From positions 1 through 55,762 of the forward strand of contig JAEEJZ010000038.1 of the NCBI GenBank assembly GCA_016282145.1: 55,762 nucleotides of DNA, in the 5' to 3' direction. Numbering within the stretch: position 1 is the stretch's first letter; each line of letters opens with the position of its first letter. Origin of the DNA: Bacteroidales bacterium (GTDB lineage: Bacteria; Bacteroidota; Bacteroidia; Bacteroidales; UBA932). The position numbers were made by a program, and so were the translations under genes. The notes below the pieces were generated by a model that made no database searches, was not told the origin of the DNA, and was given only the letters and a program-made list of their open reading frames with translations. Of the stretch, positions 40,806-48,488 are shown piece by piece.

Positions 40806-42203
40806 TCATTTAATATTACTGCCTAAAATTACCGGATCTTCGCCGTCCTGAAGGCGGCCCAGTTTCCGGAAAAGGGACAGGATAAAAAACGCCGATACGA
40901 TGACGGAAGCGACGTCGGAGATGGGGAAGCCCAGCCAGACGCCGTCCTCCCGCAGGTAAAACGGCAGGGTATATATCAACGGCAACAGGAAAAGCAGTTG
41001 CCGGCTCAAGGAAAGGAAAATCGAGATCTTCACCATCCCCAGGCACTGGAAGAGGTTGGAGGTGGCGATGCCGAAGCCCACCAGGGCGAAGCCGCTGTTC
41101 ATGATCCGCATCGCGCGGGAGCCGATGTCCAGCAACTGCGGGTCCGTGGTGAAAAGCCCTACCGCGAAACGGGGGCAGCCGATGGAAATGGCAAAGCAGA
41201 CCAGGGTGACGAGGATTTCCCATTTAGCCGTGAGGATAAAGGCCTCCCGGACGCGGCTGTACAGGCGGGCGCCGTAATTATAGCCGGCGATGGGCTGGAG
41301 TCCCTGGTTGAGGCCCATGCAGATCATGATGAAGAGCAGCGTGAAGCGGTTCACGATGCCGTAGGCGCCGATGGCCGTATCCCCGCCATAGCGGCGCAAC
41401 TGCTGGTTGATGAAAAGCGCCACCAGGCAGGCGGCCACGTTCATCAGGAAGGGGCCGAGGCCGATGGCCATCGACTGCCGCGCAATCCGCCAGTCCAGCT
41501 GGAACAGGGGTTTTGGGAAATGCAGGAAGCGCTTGCGGTCGGCCAGGAAGCGCATCGTGTAGACGAGCGCGACGATCTGGCACAGCACCGTCGCTACGGC
41601 CGCACCCCGGATGCCCATCCCGAAGACAAAGATGAAAAGCGGATCCAGCGCCGCGTTGGAGATGACGGTGAAAAGGGTCAGGCCCATCGCCGTCCTGGGA
41701 TGTCCGGATATCCGGATGATGCCGTTGAAGCCGTGCATCAGGTGCGTGAACACATTGCCCGCGAGGATGATCAGCATATAGTCGCGCGCAAAGGGCAGCG
41801 TATTGTCACTGGCCCCGAAGAAACGCAGGATCGGATCCAGGAAAGTGATGGACAGCGCAGCGAAGAGGATGCCGATGATGACATTCAGGCTCAGCGTATT
41901 GGCGAGCACCCTGCGGGCCGTCTCGTAGTTCTTCTGCCCCAGCATCACGGAAATCATCGTCATCGCGCCGACGCCCACCAGGGTGCCCAGGGCGATGGAC
42001 AGGTTCATCAGCGGGAAGGTCACCGCCAGGCCGCTGATGGCGGAGGAACCTACCTCGGGAATATGCCCGATGTAGATGCTGTCCACCATATTGTACAGGG
42101 ATGCCGCCGTCTGGGCAATGATGCCCGGAACGGCGTAATCACGGAGCAGACGGCTGATTTTCCGGGTCCCGAGTTCGAGCGGAGCGGAAGAGACGGCAGC
42201 CAT
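40806..42203 (-). CDS. MATE-family efflux transporter
   Basis: A 465-residue protein with about 12 membrane helices in two similar halves. MATE motifs include VDSIYIGHIPEVGSSAISGLAVTFPL in the first half and GLNQGLQPIAGYNYGARLYSRV in the second. MATE proteins expel cationic drugs or metabolites using H+ or Na+. The gene overlaps the FKBP stop by one base, in the operon DHH-FKBP-MATE-kinase. Confidence 0.92.
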   Translation of the reverse strand: MAAVSSAPLELGTRKISRLLRDYAVPGIIAQTAASLYNMVDSIYIGHIPEVGSSAISGLAVTFPLMNLSIALGTLVGVGAMTMISVMLGQKNYETARRVLANTLSLNVIIGILFAALSITFLDPILRFFGASDNTLPFARDYMLIILAGNVFTHLMHGFNGIIRISGHPRTAMGLTLFTVISNAALDPLFIFVFGMGIRGAAVATVLCQIVALVYTMRFLADRKRFLHFPKPLFQLDWRIARQSMAIGLGPFLMNVAACLVALFINQQLRRYGGDTAIGAYGIVNRFTLLFIMICMGLNQGLQPIAGYNYGARLYSRVREAFILTAKWEILVTLVCFAISIGCPRFAVGLFTTDPQLLDIGSRAMRIMNSGFALVGFGIATSNLFQCLGMVKISIFLSLSRQLLFLLPLIYTLPFYLREDGVWLGFPISDVASVIVSAFFILSLFRKLGRLQDGEDPVILGSNIK

Positions 42204-43240
42204 CAGTCAGTACTGTCGCAAAGTTGGATATCGAAACGGAGCGGCGAGAAAGGCGGAATCATGTTTCCGTCGCTCGAGCCCTGCGAACCATAGCCCATCG
42301 AGGAGATAAAGATGCCGGTACCCCCTTCGTAGCGGCCCATCTGCAGCAGCGTGCCGGCGAAGCCCGTGATTACGGAGGACTCCCCGTTCATCTTGAAGTC
42401 CGCCGCCTTCTCCGCCCATTTGATGGAAACGGGGCCGTAGGTCCGGGACGGGGACCAGATGCCGTAGAACATCGCCGTGTCGCGGATCGAAGTATCGAAG
42501 ACGCGCCCGTCCAGGCAGCGGCCGATGTAATGGACATAGTAGGTGGAATCCACAGAGAGCGGCACGTCGCCGCGGGGAGGGATGCGCTGGATGTAGTACA
42601 GGCCCGTTTCTTTTCCCGTCTTCTCATCGGCGCCGGGGAAATGGCGGCGCACGTAGTTCAGCAGGGAATCCGCCTCCCAGTCGTGCAGTTCCGGGATGAT
42701 CTTGACGAGTTTGATGTCGTAGATGGCCGACGTTCCGGAGGCTTTGTCATAGTACTCTTCCGGCGTCGAATAGCGGGCATAGGTGTTCAGCCAGCCGGGC
42801 AGGGCCACCTTGCGCCGTCCGCCTTCCCGCATCCCCACCAGGGCATCGTCCAGTCCGGCGAAGAGGGTATTTTCGCCCCGCTGCCAGATGCGCGGACCGA
42901 AGTAGTAATAGGACTTGGCGGCATTCATCTGCTCCGCCGCCCAGCGGTAGGTTTCCGAGAAGGTGAAACTGGAGACGCTTCCCTTGAGCGTGGTAGCCAC
43001 GTACTCCATCCAGAGATAGTGGTTCGCGGTGGTATCGGCTTCGACGACCGCACCGGTACCGGGCTCGTCCTCCATAATGTAGGCGCCCAGCGGGGTCTTC
43101 ACCCAGGAACCATCGTCGTTGATGGTGACCCAGGCGTCGAAGAAAGCCTTCGAAGCGGCGTTGGTCGGCGTAGTCGGAGTCTTTGCGCAGGCGGCCAACA
43201 ACAGGACCGCCGCAAGGGAATATAGCGTAAATTTCTTCAT
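42203..43240 (-). CDS. FKBP-type peptidyl-prolyl isomerase lipoprotein with two domains
   Basis: A 345-residue lipoprotein (lipobox LLLAACAKT). The second FKBP domain (about 225-340) is clear: YVHYIGRCLDGRVFDTS, then VITGFAGTLLQMGRYEGG and FISSMGYGSQGS. The first (about 45-180) is a diverged copy, with NTLFAGLDDALVGMREGGRRKVALPGW. It probably assists folding of exported proteins. The frame runs far upstream through the DHH gene, but the ATG at 43240 fits the lipobox and an ATGA overlap. Confidence 0.85.
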   Translation of the reverse strand: MKKFTLYSLAAVLLLAACAKTPTTPTNAASKAFFDAWVTINDDGSWVKTPLGAYIMEDEPGTGAVVEADTTANHYLWMEYVATTLKGSVSSFTFSETYRWAAEQMNAAKSYYYFGPRIWQRGENTLFAGLDDALVGMREGGRRKVALPGWLNTYARYSTPEEYYDKASGTSAIYDIKLVKIIPELHDWEADSLLNYVRRHFPGADEKTGKETGLYYIQRIPPRGDVPLSVDSTYYVHYIGRCLDGRVFDTSIRDTAMFYGIWSPSRTYGPVSIKWAEKAADFKMNGESSVITGFAGTLLQMGRYEGGTGIFISSMGYGSQGSSDGNMIPPFSPLRFDIQLCDSTD

Positions 43241-44265
43241 AACTTGGACAGCGCTTTGCGCACATAGTCGGGGACTTCTTCGCGCGAAGCGACATCTTCC
43301 CCTACAAAAAGTTTGCCTCCGGAGGCCTGCTCGTGGCCGCCGCCGTGGAACCACTCCCGTGCGATGCGGTTGGCCGACACGCCCCGCTTCGAGCGCAGGG
43401 ACACCCGGTACGGGCCGTCCGCCGTCTCCTTGAGCGATGCGCTCAGCCGCACTTCCCCGATACTGAGGGGGATGTTGACGAGCCCTTCGAGGTCTCCCTC
43501 CTCCAGGCCATAGCGTTTCCAGAGTTCCTCGCGGATGATGAAGAAGGCCGCCCCCTCGGGCGTAATCTCCATCTCGTTCAGGAGGATTTCGCTCATCGCC
43601 CGCAGCCGGGCCGCCTTGAAATCGTGGTAGAGACGGTCCAGCACGAAGTCCCGGTCCACACCGGAGGCGATCAGTTCCGAGGCCATCGCGAAAGTGGTGG
43701 GCCAGACGGAATTGGCGAAATTGTTGGTATCGGTGGTCATGCCCGTCAGCAGTGCGGTACGGCAGCCCGCCGGCAGGCGGTCGATATCGCCGGAAACGGA
43801 AGGCAGCGCCTTGAGCAGATGGTAAAGCAGCTCGCTCGCCGAGGAAATCTGCGTCTCGCTGAAGACGAGGCTGAAGTTTTCGCGCTCCGGATTCAGGTGA
43901 TGGTCGATCAGCACGCGCGGCGCAGGACATTCGCGCACCGCCGGCTCCATTCCCTCGAGCCGCGACAGGCAGTTGAAATCGAGGCAGAGGAGCAGATCGC
44001 AGCCGCTCAGGGCCCGGCGCACGCCCTCGGGATCCTTGGCGAAGACGAGGACATCGCCCGCTCCCTCCAGAAAGCCCAGGTTGGCGGGGAGCGCATCGGG
44101 CAGCAGCACCGCCGCCAGCTTCCCCAGGGAACGCAGGTACGAGGCCATCGCCAGGGAAGAACCCGCCGCATCTCCGTCGGGACGGGGATGCGAGACGATA
44201 CAGGGATGACCGGAAGCCGACAACAGGGATTCCAGCCTGAGGATATCTTCGCGCGCGAATGGCAT
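43237..44265 (-). CDS. DHH/DHHA1 phosphoesterase (NrnA/pAp-phosphatase-like)
   Basis: A 342-residue enzyme with the DHH motifs SHPRPDGDAAGSS, CLDFNC and VLIDHHLNPER. The DHHA1 end reads WFHGGGHEQASGG. NrnA-type proteins degrade oligoribonucleotides of 2-5 nt and dephosphorylate pAp. The start is the ATG at 44265; the frame opens at a TTG just upstream. The -7 element at 44272-44279 ends 6 bases before it, so the message may be leaderless. Confidence 0.92.
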   Translation of the reverse strand: MPFAREDILRLESLLSASGHPCIVSHPRPDGDAAGSSLAMASYLRSLGKLAAVLLPDALPANLGFLEGAGDVLVFAKDPEGVRRALSGCDLLLCLDFNCLSRLEGMEPAVRECPAPRVLIDHHLNPERENFSLVFSETQISSASELLYHLLKALPSVSGDIDRLPAGCRTALLTGMTTDTNNFANSVWPTTFAMASELIASGVDRDFVLDRLYHDFKAARLRAMSEILLNEMEITPEGAAFFIIREELWKRYGLEEGDLEGLVNIPLSIGEVRLSASLKETADGPYRVSLRSKRGVSANRIAREWFHGGGHEQASGGKLFVGEDVASREEVPDYVRKALSKL

Positions 44266-44271
44266 AGGTTG

Positions 44272-44279
44272 CAAAATTA
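44272..44279 (-). promoter_or_regulatory. -7 element TAATTTTG for the DHH operon
   Basis: The minus strand reads TAATTTTG, ending 6 bases before the ATG at 44265. It is divergent from the plus promoter at 44289-44319. Confidence 0.65.
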
Positions 44280-44283
44280 CTGA

Positions 44284-44307
44284 ATTGTTTTGGAATCCGA
44301 AAACAAT
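44284..44307. promoter_or_regulatory. Operator-like palindrome between divergent promoters
   Basis: ATTGTTTT (44284-44291) and AAAACAAT (44300-44307) are perfect complements, with a near-symmetric GGAATCCG between them. The palindrome covers the -33 region of both promoters, so a dimeric repressor there could control both operons. No regulator is known. Confidence 0.5.
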
Positions 44308-44319
44308 TTCCTATTTTTG
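44289..44319 (+). promoter_or_regulatory. Promoter TTTG ... TATTTTTG for the 44351 gene and rsmD
   Basis: TTTG at 44289-44292 and TATTTTTG at 44312-44319, spaced by 19 bases, match the -33 and -7 consensus. The leader to the ATG at 44351 is about 25 bases. Confidence 0.7.
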
Positions 44320-44350
44320 CAAGGATTGTGAATTAGACAACAAACGTGAT

Positions 44351-45046
44351 ATGAAAGGTTTTTGGAAAATCTGCTTAAGCATTCTGCTTTTCTGCCTCGC
44401 GGTGTTCCTCGTGTGGCGCATCTATTCCTCCATCATGGAACCCGTGAATTTCAATAAGGAAAAAGCTTTCCGCGAGAGTGTCGCCATCTCCCGCCTCAAG
44501 GACATCCGTACCCTGCAGGTGGCTTTCAAGGGCACGCACAACCGCTTTGTCTCCACGCTGGACTCCCTGCAGAATTTCTACAAGAACGGAGAGATGACCG
44601 TGATCATGCAGATCGGTTCCAATGACGACTCCCTGGCCGTGGCCCACACCGCCGCCATCAAGAAGAAGAATCCCAAGATCAAGGCGATAGACCTCTATCA
44701 GATGTATCTGGCCGGAGACAAGGACCTCGTCTTTGCCATCGAGAGCAAGGTGCCCGTGAAAGAGGCCGTGCAGGAAAACCTGACCCCTTCCTTCAACGTG
44801 GATTCCATCGCATTCATTCCCTTCTCCGGTGGTGAGAAAGTGGAGATGGAGGCGGATTCCCGTCTGGTTTCCGGTGTCCAGGTTCCCCTCTTCGAGGCCC
44901 GTATGCCTTACAAGAAACTCCTCAAGGGTATGGACAACCAGCTCCGTATCAATCTGGATGCCGAGCGTAAGGACCAGAACAAGTATGAGGGTCTGCAGGT
45001 AGGCTCCGTTTCGCAGCCTAATAACAACGCCGGTAACTGGGAGTAA
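44351..45046 (+). CDS. Conserved membrane-anchored protein of unknown function
   Basis: A 231-residue protein with one N-terminal membrane helix (FWKICLSILLFCLAVFLVW) and a periplasmic or extracytoplasmic body. After the helix, a SRLKDIRTLQVAFKGTHNRF segment recalls pseudopilin-like N-terminal helices. The body is beta-rich and charged and ends in an Asn-rich tail. I recall similar proteins beside rsmD in other Bacteroidales, but no function. The ATG at 44351 is preferred over the longer frame from 44285, which crosses the promoter. It overlaps rsmD by one base (TAATG). Confidence 0.75.
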   Translation: MKGFWKICLSILLFCLAVFLVWRIYSSIMEPVNFNKEKAFRESVAISRLKDIRTLQVAFKGTHNRFVSTLDSLQNFYKNGEMTVIMQIGSNDDSLAVAHTAAIKKKNPKIKAIDLYQMYLAGDKDLVFAIESKVPVKEAVQENLTPSFNVDSIAFIPFSGGEKVEMEADSRLVSGVQVPLFEARMPYKKLLKGMDNQLRINLDAERKDQNKYEGLQVGSVSQPNNNAGNWE

Positions 45047-45576
45047 TGCGGATTATCGGCGGAAAACTGAAGGGGAAGACCATCGTCCCGCCGAAATACT
45101 ATCAAGCCCGTCCTACGACAGATTATGCCAGGGAGGGGCTTTTTAATGTCCTGGACCATAGTTACGACTTCGAAGACCTGAAGGTGCTGGACCTCTTCGG
45201 GGGCACGGGGGCCGTGTCCTTCGAGTTCGCCTCACGGGGCGTCGGGCACGTCTGGAGCGTGGAGATGCGGCGCGAGCACGCCGCCTTCATCCGCAGCGAG
45301 GCCGCCCGCCTGGGCCTGGACAATGTCACCGCCGTCCACGCCAACGTCTTCGACTTCCTGCCCCTCTGCACGGAGAAATTCGACCTGGTCTTCGCGGATC
45401 CTCCCTACGCCCTGGAAGGGCTGGAGACAATTCCCGACAAGGTCTTCGAGGCCGGCATCCTGCATCCGGAGGCCTGGCTGATCCTCGAACACGGCAGCGA
45501 ACATTCCTTCAAGACGCATCCGCACTTCCTCCGCGAGAAGGAATACGGGCGCGTGCATTTCAGTTTTTTCCAGTAA
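45046..45576 (+). CDS. rsmD: 16S rRNA (guanine-966-N2)-methyltransferase RsmD
   Basis: The 176-residue SAM methyltransferase modifies G966 of 16S rRNA. It begins MRIIGGKLKGKTI, with RPTTDYAREGLFNVL, the SAM-binding LDLFGGTGAVSFE and the catalytic DPPY (VFADPPY). Length is normal. It is translationally coupled to the membrane-anchored protein. The ackA promoter lies just after its stop. Confidence 0.94.
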   Translation: MRIIGGKLKGKTIVPPKYYQARPTTDYAREGLFNVLDHSYDFEDLKVLDLFGGTGAVSFEFASRGVGHVWSVEMRREHAAFIRSEAARLGLDNVTAVHANVFDFLPLCTEKFDLVFADPPYALEGLETIPDKVFEAGILHPEAWLILEHGSEHSFKTHPHFLREKEYGRVHFSFFQ

Positions 45577-45580
45577 ATAT

Positions 45581-45588
45581 TATCTTTG
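45581..45588 (+). promoter_or_regulatory. -7 element TATCTTTG for ackA-pta
   Basis: An exact TAnnTTTG match 5 bases after the rsmD stop. The leader to the ackA ATG is about 20 bases. A T-rich run at 45563-45569 lies near the -33 position. Confidence 0.7.
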
Positions 45589-45615
45589 CATACGATAACC
45601 AACCACAGTTCAGAA

Positions 45616-46827
45616 ATGATTATTCTTGTCATCAATTGCGGCAGCTCTTCCATCAAGTACCAGTTGCTGGATATGGAAAGCCCCAAGTCCTACAGCGTAA
45701 AGGCCAAGGGCCAGGTAGAGAAGATCGGCCTTCCGGACGGCTGCCTCACGCATAAGCCTGAAGGGAAAGAGAAATATGTCGCCGAATGTCCCATTCCGGA
45801 CCATAAAATCGGCATGAAGATGGTGATGGACGCCCTCGTGGACGAGCGCCACGGCGTGCTCTCCAGTTTTGACGACGTGCAGGCCGTCGGCCACCGCATC
45901 GTCCAGGGCGCCGATTTCTTCTCCGGCAGCGTCCTCGTGGACGACGACGTGCTCGAGAAGATCGGCATCTGCTGCGACTTTGCCCCGCTGCATAACCCGG
46001 CGCACCTGCTGGGCATCGCCGCGGTCAGCGAAGTGCTTCCGAAGGTGCCCCAGGTCGTGGTTTTCGACACCGCATTCCACCAGACGATGCCGGACTACGC
46101 GTATATGTACGCGCTTCCTTACGAGTATTACACCAAGCATCACATCCGCCGCTACGGCGCGCACGGCACCAGCCACAAGTATGTCTCGCGCAGGGGCGCC
46201 GAGTTCGCAGGGCTCGAGCTGAACAAGTCCAAGATCATCACCTGCCACATCGGCAACGGCAGTTCCGTCACGGCGGTGATGAACGGAAAGTGCGTCGATA
46301 CCTCGATGGGCTTCACCCCGCTCGAGGGCATGATCATGGGTACGCGCTGCGGCACCATCGACGCCAACATCGTCCCCTACGTCATGAAGAAAGAGAACCT
46401 GACGCCGGACCAGATGACCGAGATTATGAACAAGAAAAGCGGCTTCCTGGGCCTGTCCGGCCGCAGTTCCGACGCCCGTGACCTTGAAGAGGCCGCCAAG
46501 GCCGGAGACCGCCGCGCCGCCCTCGTGCTCGAGAAACTCAGTTATGACATCGCCAAACTCGTGGGCCAGTATATGGCCGTGATGAACGGCGTGGACCTGA
46601 TCGTCTTCACCGCCGGCATCGGCGAGCACAACAGCAAGGTGCGCGAGGAAGTCTGCGCACACCTGGGCTTCGCGGGCGTGCAGCTCGACCCGGAAGCCAA
46701 CCGCAAGGCCTTCGGCGAGGAGGCGATGATCTCTACCCCCGATTCCCGCGTCAAAGTGGCGCTCATCCCTACCGAAGAGGAACTGATGATCGCCCTCGAA
46801 ACCATGCAGATCGTAAATAACCGCTGA
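45616..46827 (+). CDS. ackA: Acetate kinase
   Basis: The 403-residue ASKHA kinase interconverts acetyl phosphate plus ADP with acetate plus ATP. Motifs: ILVINCGSSSIKYQL, the substrate region FDTAFHQTMPDYAYMYALP, HGTSHKYVS, CHIGNGSSVTAV, DTSMGFTPLEGMIMGTR and FTAGIGEHN. The longer frame from 45586 crosses the leader, so I start at 45616. It is followed by pta after one base. Confidence 0.97.
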   Translation: MIILVINCGSSSIKYQLLDMESPKSYSVKAKGQVEKIGLPDGCLTHKPEGKEKYVAECPIPDHKIGMKMVMDALVDERHGVLSSFDDVQAVGHRIVQGADFFSGSVLVDDDVLEKIGICCDFAPLHNPAHLLGIAAVSEVLPKVPQVVVFDTAFHQTMPDYAYMYALPYEYYTKHHIRRYGAHGTSHKYVSRRGAEFAGLELNKSKIITCHIGNGSSVTAVMNGKCVDTSMGFTPLEGMIMGTRCGTIDANIVPYVMKKENLTPDQMTEIMNKKSGFLGLSGRSSDARDLEEAAKAGDRRAALVLEKLSYDIAKLVGQYMAVMNGVDLIVFTAGIGEHNSKVREEVCAHLGFAGVQLDPEANRKAFGEEAMISTPDSRVKVALIPTEEELMIALETMQIVNNR

Positions 46828-46828
46828 T

Positions 46829-47836
46829 ATGACACTCCTTGAACAAATCATCGCGCGTGCCCAGTCGAACCGGCAGCGCATCGTTCTTCCCGAATCGCTC
46901 GAAGAACGCACCCTCACGGCCGCGGACAAGGCGCTGGCCGACAAATTGGCTGATATCATCCTCATCGGCGCCCCCGCGGAAATCTTCGCGCTGGCCGAAA
47001 AACTCGGATTGAAAAACATCGACAAGGCGACCATCATCGACCCGGCGACCTCGCTCAAGACGGAAGAATATGCGCAACTGCTGTTCCAACTCCGCCAGAA
47101 GAAGGGTATGACGATCGAGAAAGCCCGCGAACTCGTGCTGAATCCGCTCTACTTCGGCTGCCTCATCATCAAGAGCGGCGATGCGGACGGCCAGATCAGC
47201 GGCGCCCTCTCCACCACCGGAGACACCCTGCGTCCCGCACTGCAGATCATCAAATGCGCGCCGGGCATCAGCTGTGTCAGCGGCGCCATGCTGCTGGTGA
47301 CCGACAAGGCCCAGTACGGGGAGAACGGCGTGCTCGTCGTGGGCGACGTGGCCGTCACTCCCGTGCCCGATGCCGACCAGTTGGCGCAGATCGCGGTCTG
47401 CACCGCACAGACGGCCAAGAGCGTAGCGGGTTTCGCCGATCCGCGCGTGGCGATGCTTTCTTTCTCCACCAAGGGCTCCGCGACACACGAAGTCGTGGAC
47501 AAGGTGATTGCCGCCACGGCCAAGGCGAAGGAACTCGCCCCGGAACTCAAGATCGACGGCGAACTGCAGGCCGACGCCGCGCTCGTCCCCTCGGTGGGCA
47601 GCAAGAAGGCCCCCGGCTCCGAGATTGCCGGAAAGGCCAACGTGCTGGTATTCCCGTCGCTGGAAGTGGGCAACATCGGTTATAAACTGGTGCAGCGCCT
47701 CGGTGGCGCCGACGCCATCGGCCCCATCCTCCAGGGCATCGCCAAGCCGGTCAACGACCTCAGCCGCGGCTGCTCGGTGGACGACATCTACAAGATGATC
47801 GCCATCACCGCCTGCCAGGCGATGGACGCGAAGTAA
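46829..47836 (+). CDS. pta: Phosphate acetyltransferase
   Basis: The 335-residue short-form Pta exchanges CoA and phosphate on the acetyl group. It contains RIVLPESLEERTL, SGDADGQISGAL, VADVAV-like VVGDVAVTPVPDADQLAQIA, SFSTKGSA and the C-terminal LVFPSLEVGNIGYKLVQRL. It makes ATP from acetyl-CoA together with AckA. The gene ends next to a palindrome shared with the convergent CBM9-like gene. Confidence 0.96.
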   Translation: MTLLEQIIARAQSNRQRIVLPESLEERTLTAADKALADKLADIILIGAPAEIFALAEKLGLKNIDKATIIDPATSLKTEEYAQLLFQLRQKKGMTIEKARELVLNPLYFGCLIIKSGDADGQISGALSTTGDTLRPALQIIKCAPGISCVSGAMLLVTDKAQYGENGVLVVGDVAVTPVPDADQLAQIAVCTAQTAKSVAGFADPRVAMLSFSTKGSATHEVVDKVIAATAKAKELAPELKIDGELQADAALVPSVGSKKAPGSEIAGKANVLVFPSLEVGNIGYKLVQRLGGADAIGPILQGIAKPVNDLSRGCSVDDIYKMIAITACQAMDAK

Positions 47837-47838
47837 GC

Positions 47839-47856
47839 GTTCAAACAAGTTTGAAC
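47839..47856. terminator. Palindrome between convergent pta and the CBM9-like gene
   Basis: GTTCAAAC-AA-GTTTGAAC is a perfect 8-bp inverted repeat, 2 bases after the pta stop and covering the last codons of the minus-strand gene. It has no T-tract but may halt transcription from both sides. Confidence 0.45.
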
Positions 47857-48488
47857 TCGCCGAAATATTCGGGACGGTGATAGTCAGGAGCCGGGGTCTG
47901 TACCGGCGCCCATGTGGCGAAATGCGGATGCGCCGTAAGGTCGCCGCACTTGTAGAGATTTCCTCTCAGGCTGGAAGGCAGCGCTGCGCAGTCCAAACCG
48001 AGGATGGTCCAAGGAATGACCAAAGTGACACGCCAGTTCCACAGTCCCGAAAGATTGACCGTCTCTTTGAGAAACTGTCCTTCCAAGGACGGGATGCGAA
48101 TGACTCTTGCAAGGGCATCTGCACACAACGCCGTACGCGCATTCCGGCTGCTTCCGCAGGCTGCCAGGAGATAGCCGGCGGCATTGACCTCAAAGTTAAA
48201 ATACGCTGCTCCCGGGAAGGGCTGGATAAAGATTTCGCAGGCACTGTCTTCCCAGATACGTCCGCCATCGGCGAGATTCTGTATGCGCAGGTCCAGTCCG
48301 CTTACACGAAAATCCACAACCAGCGCCTCATATGTGCGGCCAATGCGGCCTGCGCAAATCGGCGCGTAAGGAAAATCTTCCGGCCAGTTCAGGCAATCGA
48401 TTTGAAAGCGTTCTCCTCCCAGTTCAAGGGCGGTATCCAAATCTTGCAGTTTTTGGCACTGCAGCATGGGAATATTCAAAGATTTCAT
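47841..48488 (-). CDS. CBM9-like carbohydrate-binding protein
   Basis: A 215-residue protein, without an obvious signal peptide, whose sequence fits the family 9-like carbohydrate-binding fold. Features are FQIDCLNWPEDFPYAPICAGRIGRTYEALVVDF at the start (shortened here to WPEDFPYAP and ALVVDFRV), WEDSACEIFI, YFNFEVNAAG and the C-terminal HRPEYFGEFKLV. It overlaps the GH20 fusion gene by 4 bases (ATGA), so it is the last gene of the glycan operon. The frame runs on upstream to 48836, but that part is inside the GH20 gene. Confidence 0.8.
   Translation of the reverse strand: MKSLNIPMLQCQKLQDLDTALELGGERFQIDCLNWPEDFPYAPICAGRIGRTYEALVVDFRVSGLDLRIQNLADGGRIWEDSACEIFIQPFPGAAYFNFEVNAAGYLLAACGSSRNARTALCADALARVIRIPSLEGQFLKETVNLSGLWNWRVTLVIPWTILGLDCAALPSSLRGNLYKCGDLTAHPHFATWAPVQTPAPDYHRPEYFGEFKLV

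Noticed and set aside
42203..43930. A 575-residue fusion with the FKBP protein
   Set aside because: The extra N-terminal part is another frame of the DHH gene. The ATG at 43240 gives a normal lipoprotein start.
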